Source: DAOOKJ01 sp035385585
Lineage (GTDB): Bacteria; Patescibacteriota; Minisyncoccia; UBA6257
Assembly: GCA_035385585.1 (NCBI GenBank)
Contig: DAOOKJ010000002.1
Coordinates: 1 to 64,000 of the forward strand
Length of the DNA stretch: 64,000 nt
Reading direction: 5' to 3'
Shown here one piece after another: positions 1 to 7,233 of the stretch. The translations under genes were made by a program, and so were the position numbers. The notes beneath the pieces were generated by a model that was not told the DNA's origin, searched no databases, and worked only from the letters and a program-made list of their open reading frames with translations. The first letter of the stretch is position 1. Every line of letters starts with the position of its first letter.

Positions 1-319
1 TTAATTTTAATTTTATCGTTAGGAGTGATACTTCACCTTTTTCATTATTTAAGAGGCGGATTGACTTATTTGTTGAGTAGGAGTCATCGGAGTTCTGATG
101 AGCTTGGTTCCCATCAAGAGCAAAGTTATCAGGACGAGATACAGCGGCTTCGAGCCGCTGAAGCGGGGAAACCGCGGTTCTGTGAAACAAATAAGCCGAT
201 TCGCCTTTCTCTTTTATATTTTTGGCTTCCTTGCGCTTTACTTGTTTTAATCTTAAATGATATAATAAGTAAATGGCCTGTAATAAAATATTTTAAAATC
301 ACCAGTTGATTGTAGATTT
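1..319. other. Non-coding stretch upstream of pilB with a GC-rich hairpin
   Basis: I find no convincing gene here. An open frame from GTG 25 to 309 exists, but it runs through a GC-rich patch, has no recognisable domain and has an atypical composition. The patch holds a hairpin of 8 bp stems (142-149 with 153-160, loop TCG) and G/C runs out of line with the AT-rich surroundings, so it looks like a structured or repeat-derived insert. It may also hold the pilB promoter, but no clear -35/-10 pair stands out. Confidence 0.4.
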
Positions 320-2029
320 ATGCTTAATATTCCTTTAGAACAACTGAAAAAACTTTTAATCGAAAATGGGTTATTGACTGAAGCCGATTTTGAGAGCGCT
401 TTAAAAGAATCTCAAAGAACAGAAAAAAATTTGGTAGATATTTTGATTTCACGTGGATTTTTAACTCAAGATTACTATGCTGATTTAGCGGCTAGTTATC
501 TCAGAATTGAGAGGGTAAAGTTAGTTGGTCGGACAATTCCAAAAGAAGTTATATCTCTTATTCCTGAGGATATTAGCAGAACCAGAAATGCGGTTGCTTT
601 CGAAAAACTGGATAATACTTTAAAAGTGGCAATGCTAGACCCGGTGAATTTAGAAACTTTAAATTTTTTGGAAAAATATACCGGCTATTTTATTAAGCCA
701 TATTTGGCTTTAGATGAGGATCTGCAGGCTGCCTTTGCCCAATATGGCGCCGCTGCTTCTTCGGATTTTCAAAAGATAATCCAGGAAAGCATCCGCGCCT
801 CTCTCAAATTAAGAGGACTAGAAGCAGAAAAAGCAGCAACAGAGTTTCCAATTGTTTCCTTGATTGATAATTTAATTTCCTACGCTGCTTCTTTGAATGC
901 CTCTGATATTCATATTGAGATTTTAGCCGATGAGGTGTTGATTCGATTTAGAATAGATGGAGTACTTAAGGAAGTGTTAAGACTAGCGAAAGAAATTCAT
1001 CCTGCGATAGTGGCAAGAATTAAAATTCTAGCGGGGCTGCAGATCGATGAACACAACAAACCTCAAGATGGCCGATTCAAATACAAATATGCCGATACTG
1101 TTTTTGATATCCGGGTTGCAATCATTCCTACTATGTATGGCGAAAAAGTAGAGATGCGTCTTTTAACCGGTTCAGTTAAGCCAATGAGCTTCGGGGAATT
1201 AGGAATGCTAGAAGAAACTATAAGAATCGTTGAAGAAAATATTGCTAAAACTCATGGAATGATTTTAGCTACTGGTCCTACTGGCTGCGGTAAGACTACT
1301 ACCTTATACGCAATTTTAAATAAAATTAATCGGCCAGAGGTAAATATTATCACCATAGAAGATCCGATTGAGTATGAACTAAAATATGTTAATCAAATCC
1401 AAGTTAATCCAAAAGCGGGCATTGATTTTGCCAATGGTTTGCGGGCAATCTTAAGACAGGATCCGAATATAATTATGGTTGGAGAAATCCGCGATAATGA
1501 AACCGCAGAAATCGCCATGCACGCTGCTTTAACCGGTCATTTAGTTTTGTCTACCTTACACACTAATGATGCACCAACTGCTGTGCCTCGTCTTTTTGAA
1601 ATGGGTATTCCACCATTTTTAGTTTCTGCCACCGTTAATATGGTCATTGCCCAAAGGTTAGTTAGAAGAATCTGCCGGGAATGCATTGAAAGTTATGAAG
1701 TGCCTAGTTCTGTTTATGAAGCAGTCAACCAGCAGTTAAAAATAAGTAAGGGCAAGTTCGCCCCGCTATTTAGACCAAAATTACTTTATAGAGGAAAAGG
1801 GTGCAAGTCTTGCGGTTATACTGGTTTCCGGGGCAGATTGGCCATTTATGAAGCATTTGATATTAATGAAAAAGTAAGGGAATATATTCAAAGGCCGGAT
1901 TTCTCTATTGACGGTTTGAAAAACATCGCTTTTAGTCAGGGAATGAAAATAATGTTTGAAGATGGACTATCTAAAGCCGAATTAGGACAAACAACTATTG
2001 AAGAAGTACTGAGAGTGATAAAAGAATAA
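320..2029 (+). CDS. pilB: PilB/GspE-type pilus assembly ATPase
   Basis: Cytoplasmic hexameric ATPase that powers type IV pilus extension by driving subunits through the PilC platform. The 569 residues show the expected order: an N-terminal MshEN-like domain (about 1-150), then the secretion ATPase core with Walker A GPTGCGKTTT (about 319-328), an Asp-box region around IEDPIEYE, Walker B IIMVGEIRD, and a C-terminal zinc module with CxxC pairs (CREC about 451, CKSC about 494). Length is typical. ATG 320 has no clear Shine-Dalgarno, as for most core genes here. It is first in the pilus cluster, followed by pilC. No PilT retraction ATPase is visible in the window. Confidence 0.95.
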   Translation: MLNIPLEQLKKLLIENGLLTEADFESALKESQRTEKNLVDILISRGFLTQDYYADLAASYLRIERVKLVGRTIPKEVISLIPEDISRTRNAVAFEKLDNTLKVAMLDPVNLETLNFLEKYTGYFIKPYLALDEDLQAAFAQYGAAASSDFQKIIQESIRASLKLRGLEAEKAATEFPIVSLIDNLISYAASLNASDIHIEILADEVLIRFRIDGVLKEVLRLAKEIHPAIVARIKILAGLQIDEHNKPQDGRFKYKYADTVFDIRVAIIPTMYGEKVEMRLLTGSVKPMSFGELGMLEETIRIVEENIAKTHGMILATGPTGCGKTTTLYAILNKINRPEVNIITIEDPIEYELKYVNQIQVNPKAGIDFANGLRAILRQDPNIIMVGEIRDNETAEIAMHAALTGHLVLSTLHTNDAPTAVPRLFEMGIPPFLVSATVNMVIAQRLVRRICRECIESYEVPSSVYEAVNQQLKISKGKFAPLFRPKLLYRGKGCKSCGYTGFRGRLAIYEAFDINEKVREYIQRPDFSIDGLKNIAFSQGMKIMFEDGLSKAELGQTTIEEVLRVIKE

Positions 2030-2078
2030 AGGGTTTTCTGGCTTAAACAAAAAAATAAAATATAGTTTACAAGAATAA

Positions 2079-2145
2079 ATTGAGTGCTCGGTGCTCAATG
2101 TGATAGTAAAATTTACTTCGCATTGGGCTCGTAAATTTCAATCAC
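2079..2145. repeat. Two adjacent hairpins between pilB and pilC
   Basis: Two inverted repeats lie back to back: ATTGAG (2079-2084) with CTCAAT (2094-2099), then GTGAT...AAATTTAC (2100-2116) with GTAAATTT..ATCAC (2131-2145). There is no U-tract after either, so a simple intrinsic terminator is unlikely. They could limit read-through or protect the upstream mRNA. Confidence 0.45.
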
Positions 2146-2151
2146 ATTAGT

Positions 2152-3363
2152 ATGCTTTTTCATTACGTTGCTCAGGACAAACAAGGAAGAATAAAAGAAG
2201 GCAATGTTAGCCAGCCCAACCTTCAGGCAGCTTTAGATTTTTTAGCCAGCCAGAATTTAAAGCCAATTTCAGTCAGACCAATAGCACTTGAAAAGGCAAA
2301 AAAGGGAATAATAATTCGCAAAGAATCATTAAGTTTGACTGATAAAGTATTTCTAACTAAATATCTGTCTTTGATGCTGAAAGTTGGCACTGATTTATTT
2401 TCTGCCATTGATATTCTAATTGAAGATTTTGAATCAGGGCCAGCCAGGAGATTTTTGCTGGAAATAAGAAGTAATTTGGAAAAAGGCCAGCCATTTTATT
2501 TGGCTTTTCAAAACCACCCTGATTATTTTTCTCAAGTGGTCATAAATTTAATAAAAGCCGGGGAGAGCGCTGGAAATCTAGAAAAGACTTTGGAGCAAGT
2601 ATCTTCTGACCTGGAAAGAGAAAAAGAACTTTCTAGTAAAGTAAAATCCGCCTTAATTTATCCAATGATATTAGTCGCCACCTCGTTTTTTATGATTATA
2701 TTTCTTGCGACTTTCGCCATCCCCAAATTAAGCGAAATGTTTTTGTCAACCGGCAAAGAAGTGCCACTTTATACAAGAATAGTATTAGGTGTTGGAATGT
2801 TTTTAAACCGCTATGTTTTCATTGTTATTCCTTTAATTATCGGCGTTCCTCTGATTTTATATTTTTATTTTTCTAAAAATAAAACAGGGAAAATGTATTT
2901 TAATAATCTTTTAGAAAAAATTCCCGTAGTGAAGAATTTGGTAGAGAAAATGGCTTTAGAAAGGTTCGCTTCTGTTTTGGGCTCTCTAATTAAAGCTGGA
3001 ATGCCAATTATTCAAGCGGTTGAGGTAACTGCTCAGGCAGTTGGCAATCCCAAATATGAGGCTTCATTAAATAGAATTGCAAAAGAATATTTGAGTAAAG
3101 GAATTTCAATCGGCGATTCTTTCAAAAGAGAGAAAATTTTTCCGGCAGTAGTGTCTAATCTATTAGCCATTGGAGAAAAAGCCGGTCACACAGAAGAGAT
3201 ATTATTTACTTTATCCACTTTTTACGAATCAGAAATAGATGTTGCTTTAAAAACTTTGGTTTCCTTTATTGAGCCGGCTCTTCTTGTTATAATCGGAATA
3301 ATTGTTGGCGGTATTGCTCTGTCTTTAATAGTGCCGGTGTATCAGTTAGTGGGACAATTCTAA
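2152..3363 (+). CDS. pilC: PilC/GspF-type pilus inner-membrane platform protein
   Basis: Polytopic platform protein that links the PilB ATPase to the growing pilus. The 403 residues carry the duplicated GspF domain: each half has the family pattern around LIKAGESAGNLEKTL (first half) and LLAIGEKAGHTEEIL (second half). Membrane segments fall near residues 172-192, 222-243 and 375-400, as in PilC. The N-terminal FHYVAQDKQGRIKEG is the usual PilC start, which supports ATG 2152 although no Shine-Dalgarno precedes it. It follows pilB across a 122 nt spacer with two hairpins and is probably co-transcribed. Confidence 0.95.
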   Translation: MLFHYVAQDKQGRIKEGNVSQPNLQAALDFLASQNLKPISVRPIALEKAKKGIIIRKESLSLTDKVFLTKYLSLMLKVGTDLFSAIDILIEDFESGPARRFLLEIRSNLEKGQPFYLAFQNHPDYFSQVVINLIKAGESAGNLEKTLEQVSSDLEREKELSSKVKSALIYPMILVATSFFMIIFLATFAIPKLSEMFLSTGKEVPLYTRIVLGVGMFLNRYVFIVIPLIIGVPLILYFYFSKNKTGKMYFNNLLEKIPVVKNLVEKMALERFASVLGSLIKAGMPIIQAVEVTAQAVGNPKYEASLNRIAKEYLSKGISIGDSFKREKIFPAVVSNLLAIGEKAGHTEEILFTLSTFYESEIDVALKTLVSFIEPALLVIIGIIVGGIALSLIVPVYQLVGQF

Positions 3364-3485
3364 AAATAAATCAAAATTCAAAACTCAAAAGTCAAAATTA
3401 TAATTCAAAATTTAAATTCAAAATTTAAATTCAAAATGCAAAAGTAAAGATTTTAAAATTTAAACTTTTTACTTGTAATTTCTTA

Positions 3486-3535
3486 CCTGTCTAAACCCCG
3501 CCCTTTTTGAAAAAAGAGCAGGATTTAGCAGGGTG
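3486..3535. repeat. Palindromic repeat family P, copy 1
   Basis: Imperfect palindrome whose arms read CTAAACCCCGCCCTTTTT and AAAAAGAGCAGGATTTAG. The same element recurs at 12976-13025 and 54023-54077. The copy ends 29 nt before a start codon, and the downstream spacer (AAACTTTTGAGTTTTGAATT) is nearly the same as after copy 2. The preceding 3364-3485 is low-complexity AT-rich sequence made of reiterated TTCAAAA/AAATTTAA words with no gene. Confidence 0.7.
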
Positions 3536-3564
3536 AAACTTTTGAGTTTTGAATTTATATTTTT

Positions 3565-4068
3565 ATGTGTTTTCATACAAAATACAAAATACAAAATACA
3601 AAATACAGATTCCGCGGCTTTACTCTTGTAGAACTTCTTATTGTTATTGGTATTACTGCTACAATGGCAACGGTTGGCATTGGTTATTATATGAACCAGC
3701 AAAAAACTAAACTTTTAGAAACCACTGCTCAAGAGATTGTTAGTTATCTAAAATATGCCCAACAAAAATCAATCTCACAAGAACAGGGATTACAATGGGG
3801 AGTCCATTTTGAAAACCCCTCTTCTGGTCAGGATTTTTACGCTCTTTATACTGGGACCACTTATTCTAATCCAATTGAAACAAAATATCTCCCAGAAGGA
3901 ATAGAATTTTCTATACCCCAAACAGCAAGTTCAGTCGATATTTCGTTTTCCAAACTCACAGGCAAAAATTATAGTGGAACTAACCAATCTGTTACCATTC
4001 TATCTACCTTTAATAATGCTACTACCACAATTACTGTTTCTTCTTTAGGATTAGTGACTTATCAATAA
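3565..4068 (+). CDS. Type IV pilin-like protein (GspH/FimT-like)
   Basis: Small exported pseudopilin of 167 residues. It has an 18-residue basic leader ending in Gly, then the class III cleavage motif G18/FTLVE with the conserved Glu at +5 and a hydrophobic helix (LLIVIGITATMATVGIG). The rest is a beta-rich globular part typical of GspH/FimT minor pilins. Residues 5-15 of the leader (TKYKIQNTKYR) are encoded by a tandem AAAATAC heptamer repeat, and the same repeat opens the pilin gene at 4316. A prepilin peptidase is needed but is not in the window. ATG 3565 lies 29 nt after palindrome P. Confidence 0.85.
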   Translation: MCFHTKYKIQNTKYRFRGFTLVELLIVIGITATMATVGIGYYMNQQKTKLLETTAQEIVSYLKYAQQKSISQEQGLQWGVHFENPSSGQDFYALYTGTTYSNPIETKYLPEGIEFSIPQTASSVDISFSKLTGKNYSGTNQSVTILSTFNNATTTITVSSLGLVTYQ

Positions 4069-4116
4069 AGTAGCAATAACAATAATAAAATTTTATCGTC
4101 TTGATCTATTTTTTTC

Positions 4117-4209
4117 ATGTTTTTCCATAGTCCCATTGACGAAGTCCGCATTTACAATCGGGTTCTTAGTCCCGCAGAAATTCAACAGCACTATAACTCC
4201 AGACAATAA
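4117..4209 (+). pseudogene. Remnant of a LamG/concanavalin-like domain C-terminus
   Basis: This frame reads PIDEVRIYNRVLSPAEIQQH followed by a few residues and a stop. That is the diagnostic C-terminal strand of LamG/laminin-G-like (Concanavalin A-like lectin) domains, where the usual consensus is DEVRIYNRALS-x-EI. Nothing upstream in the same frame extends the domain, so about 90 bp of a former adhesin or LamG-bearing pilin survives. The surrounding 4069-4315 is otherwise AT-rich spacer. Its position between two pilin genes fits loss of a surface-protein gene. Confidence 0.7.
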
Positions 4210-4315
4210 CTGACAGCAAAATTTCTAATTTTAAATTTCCAATTTTAAATTTTTAATTTTATAAATAAAAATAATTTCCTAAAAAATTTAGGCGGATAAA
4301 GTTGGTAATTAATTT

Positions 4316-5344
4316 GTGAAACACCAAATGCTCTTTACAAAATACAAAATACAAAATACAAAATACAGACTTTGTGGTCAATCTCTTTTAGAACTTCTTT
4401 TATCCATTGCAGTCGGGACAATTTTAATTGGCGGGTCGGTGCTATTAATGACTACTTCTTTAAGAAGTTATCAATCAATAAAACAACGATTAACTATTAA
4501 TTCTTTATCTCGACAAGAAGCAGAGGTTATAATTTCCAAGGCTCAAGATAGTTGGCATAGTGTTTATGATTTAACAAGGGCAACAGATTATTATACTACT
4601 TCAACTAATAATGTTTGGAGTTTTAATTCTGGCAAAGAAGAATCCACAATTAATAATGTTTCTTATAGAAGATATTTCCAAGTGTTAGATGCTTTACGAG
4701 ATGATTCAGGAAACATCGCTACTTCAGGAAATACTGACCCAAATACTTTAAAAATCAATGTTTTTTTGGAATACGGAATTAATTACAATTCTTCTTCCAG
4801 TTTAGTTTTTTATCTTACTCGTTCTTCTAATAATCAAGTTTTTCAACAGACAGACTGGTCTGAAGGACAGGGTCAAACTGGTCCTCTTCCTAATCCCGGA
4901 AATAAATTTGATACTTCTACCAATATTAACTTCGCTTCAACAACCGGTTCTATTTATATGGCCACAACGACCATCGCGGCAGAATTAACTTCCTCTATTT
5001 TAGATACCGGTGTTGATGGAGGGGCTGGATTCAATTCGCTTCTTTGGCAAGGAAGCAAAGGAACTAATGGTTATGTTAAATTTCAGATTGCTTTTTCTAA
5101 TTCTATTACTGGTCCTTGGACGTATTATGGTTGTACAACTATTCCTTCTTCTTGTTTGAATCCAAATAATTGGACAACTGCCAGCAGTTCTTTGGCTGCT
5201 TTAGAACCAAACACCTCCTTACCTTTGCCTTTTTATAGTACTCCTAGCCCTCAGAATAAACGTTATATTCGCTATAAAATTTTTCTTTCCACTTCTGGCA
5301 CTTCTCCTCAAATAAATGATATAATAATAAACTGGAGCCCGTAG
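4316..5344 (+). CDS. Type IV pilin-like protein (minor pseudopilin, large globular head)
   Basis: A 342-residue pseudopilin. The leader ends at G21 (LCG/QSLLE), Glu at +5 is present, and a hydrophobic helix (LLLSIAVGTILIGGSVLLM) follows; the head is Ser/Thr/Asn-rich. The frame opens at GTG 4316, but ATG 4328 (MLFTKYK) is equally possible. The leader again contains TKYKIQNTKYR, encoded by an AAAATAC tandem repeat matching the gene at 3565. The mature N-terminus lacks the usual Phe at +1 (Gln instead). The head has no identified fold; a role as tip or minor subunit is inferred from context. Confidence 0.8.
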   Translation: MKHQMLFTKYKIQNTKYRLCGQSLLELLLSIAVGTILIGGSVLLMTTSLRSYQSIKQRLTINSLSRQEAEVIISKAQDSWHSVYDLTRATDYYTTSTNNVWSFNSGKEESTINNVSYRRYFQVLDALRDDSGNIATSGNTDPNTLKINVFLEYGINYNSSSSLVFYLTRSSNNQVFQQTDWSEGQGQTGPLPNPGNKFDTSTNINFASTTGSIYMATTTIAAELTSSILDTGVDGGAGFNSLLWQGSKGTNGYVKFQIAFSNSITGPWTYYGCTTIPSSCLNPNNWTTASSSLAALEPNTSLPLPFYSTPSPQNKRYIRYKIFLSTSGTSPQINDIIINWSP

Positions 5345-5360
5345 TCACGAAACATGTAAC

Positions 5361-5781
5361 ATGAAACTTGAAACATAAAAAATATGAAACAAAGCCTCAC
5401 CGGATCTTTCCATAAAAAATTAAGATTTAAATTAGATAAATTTGTTTCTTTAATTTATCAACTTACTAAAAATTTTCCGAAAGATGAATTATATGGAGTT
5501 ACTTCTCAATTAAGACGTTCTTCTCTTTCAATAATTTTGAATTATATCGAAGGTTATGGTAGAATGAAAAGTAAGGTATACCAAAATTTCATAGAAATTT
5601 CTTACGGCTCCTTAAAAGAAACTAAATATTTACTATACTTTTCTTATAAGGAAAATTATCTTTCTTTTGATGAATATCAAACAACTATACAACTATCGGA
5701 AGAAATAGGAGCAATGCTTTATGGGATTTTAAAAAATATAAAATAACTAATATGTTTCAGGTTTCACGTTTCAAGTTTCAT
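5361..5781. repeat. Inverted repeats bracketing the four-helix-bundle gene
   Basis: The 14-mer ATGAAACTTGAAAC (5361-5374) recurs inverted as GTTTCAAGTTTCAT (5768-5781), within longer runs of GAAAC/GTTTC words. The two arms flank the small gene at 5384-5746. The right arm lies inside the coding start of the next pilin gene and encodes part of its leader peptide (SRFKFHK). Confidence 0.65.
5384..5746 (+). CDS. Four-helix-bundle protein (23S rRNA intervening-sequence protein family)
   Basis: A 120-residue, all-helical protein of the S23/IVP family (TIGR02436-like). These proteins form pentameric four-helix bundles and were first found as ORFs inside 23S rRNA intervening sequences; their function is unknown. 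Family signatures seen are the early FxLDKFVSLIYQLTKNFPK, the QLRRSSLSIILNYIEGYGR core and the YGSLKETKYLL segment. It sits inside the pilin operon, between two pseudopilins, bracketed by inverted repeats. That suggests it was inserted there rather than being part of pilus assembly. Confidence 0.85.
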   Translation: MKQSLTGSFHKKLRFKLDKFVSLIYQLTKNFPKDELYGVTSQLRRSSLSIILNYIEGYGRMKSKVYQNFIEISYGSLKETKYLLYFSYKENYLSFDEYQTTIQLSEEIGAMLYGILKNIK

Positions 5782-6750
5782 AAAAAAGCTTTTACTCTGA
5801 TGGAACTTTTGCTTTATTCTGGTATTTTAGTGATTTCTGCAGGATTAATTGGCGGGATTGTTTATACTATTTCTAAGGCTAATTTAAGAACCCAAGCAGA
5901 AGAAGAGGTGAATTCTTTAATGATGCGGCTAGAGGAAGTATTTCGCCAAAAAATCGAGGTAGCAAAAGGAGTTAATAGTTTTGGAGTAGGGGGCGCGACA
6001 TTGGAATTAAATATGGGCAACTCAACTACGACTTTTAGTTCAAGTAATTTTACTTTGTATTTAAATGAGGGCGCTAGTGATTTACCATTAAACGACTCTA
6101 ATAAAGTGAAAGTTACTTCTTTAGTTTTTTCTCCAACCGGCGCTACTGGCGCGGCAATTTCCAACACTTATCATTACGCTTGGAGTGGCAATGTTGGTTG
6201 GATTGATTTTGGTTATCCAGGTTCAAATGTAAGAGTCCCAACTGGTGAAGGTGAACTAACTGGCGCTGCCTATATTTTATCTGATGGCTCTTGGATTTCT
6301 TTAAATTGCAAGACCACTGATAGTTGTTCATCGAATAATTATAAAGTAAGTTCTGATTCAAACGGTAATTTAAGCGGTTGGGGATGGTCAGATAATTACG
6401 GCTGGGTTAGTTTTAGTTGCAAAACTGGCGGTTCAGATGGAGGAGATATTTGTTCTTCTTCTAATTATGGCGTGAAAGTGGCAACAACTACCACAGAAAA
6501 TTATCAGGCAGGCGAATTTGATGGTTATGCTTATTCCGAAAACATTGGCTGGATATCTTTTAGTTGCAAAACTGGCGGCGAAGACAAAACTGATATTTGT
6601 GATACTTCTGATTACCGAGTTCAAGACTTAAGGATGAACACAAATGCGGTAAAAATAGATATTACTCTGGAATACAACTCTCAAAAACCAGAACAGCAAA
6701 TTACTAGAACTAACAGTTTTGTTTTTAATATTCTTACCCCAGCGAAATGA
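5752..6750 (+). CDS. Type IV pilin-like protein with repeated Trp/Cys-rich modules
   Basis: A 332-residue pseudopilin with leader MFQVSRFKFHKKA. The cleavage motif is A13/FTLME, so Ala stands in place of Gly at -1; Glu at +5 is present. After the helix and a coiled-coil stretch, residues about 155-290 hold three to four copies of a module of the form GW-x-S-x-N-x-GW-[IV]-SFSCKTGG with paired cysteines. The modules probably form a disulfide-stabilised surface head. ATG 5752 lies in a GTTTC-rich repeat, so the leader is repeat-encoded. It probably acts as a minor or tip pilin that displays a binding head; this is inference. Confidence 0.8.
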   Translation: MFQVSRFKFHKKAFTLMELLLYSGILVISAGLIGGIVYTISKANLRTQAEEEVNSLMMRLEEVFRQKIEVAKGVNSFGVGGATLELNMGNSTTTFSSSNFTLYLNEGASDLPLNDSNKVKVTSLVFSPTGATGAAISNTYHYAWSGNVGWIDFGYPGSNVRVPTGEGELTGAAYILSDGSWISLNCKTTDSCSSNNYKVSSDSNGNLSGWGWSDNYGWVSFSCKTGGSDGGDICSSSNYGVKVATTTTENYQAGEFDGYAYSENIGWISFSCKTGGEDKTDICDTSDYRVQDLRMNTNAVKIDITLEYNSQKPEQQITRTNSFVFNILTPAK

Positions 6751-6816
6751 GGCACTAAATTTTAATTTTAAAATAATTTTTTAATGTCTTAATTTTTAAA
6801 AATTAACAAATTTAGA

Positions 6817-7233
6817 GTGTTTATTTATAGAATTAAAAATTACAAAATTAAAAATTGTTTTCGTGGAGTCGCCTCTCTTATTACGATTATTTCTTTAGGG
6901 ACTTTAATTTTTATTATTTCTTTAGCCACCAGTATTCTTGCTTATTACTCAAATTTAAATATAGATTCCAATAAAAAAGCCACCATCGCAAACTATGCTA
7001 CTTATAGCGGGCTTCAGGATGCCTTGTTAAAATTAGAAAGAAATAAAGATTATAGTTCTTCTTTTAATTTAAGCGTTAATGGGACTAATGATGTTTCGGT
7101 AACTGTTTCCGGTGGGACAATTACTAGCACTGCTACTTTTTCCCAAATTAGCAAGAAATTACAAACAGAAGTTGTTATTGATTCTACCACTGGACTAATT
7201 ATCCCCACTTCAACTAGAGAGTTGACTTTATGA
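6817..7233 (+). CDS. PilX-like pilus assembly protein
   Basis: A 138-residue protein with a short basic leader (ending FRG), the PilX-type N-terminal pattern GVASLITIISLGTLIF and a single hydrophobic helix, then a beta-rich tail. The Glu at +5 of true pilins is missing, as in PilX-family proteins. The start is GTG 6817; no ATG is available before the helix. Its stop overlaps the next start by 4 nt (ATGA at 7230), so it is translationally coupled to pilM-pilN. Confidence 0.7.
   Translation: MFIYRIKNYKIKNCFRGVASLITIISLGTLIFIISLATSILAYYSNLNIDSNKKATIANYATYSGLQDALLKLERNKDYSSSFNLSVNGTNDVSVTVSGGTITSTATFSQISKKLQTEVVIDSTTGLIIPTSTRELTL

Noticed and set aside
25..309. 94-codon open frame at the left edge
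   Set aside because: GTG start, runs through a GC-rich hairpin patch, no domain, composition unlike neighbours; treated as non-coding.
3364..3485. CRISPR-like array in the reiterated AT-rich spacer (also 11223-11279 and 22853-22993)
   Set aside because: Words are 6-8 bp, imperfect and without unique spacers of uniform length; simple low-complexity repeats.
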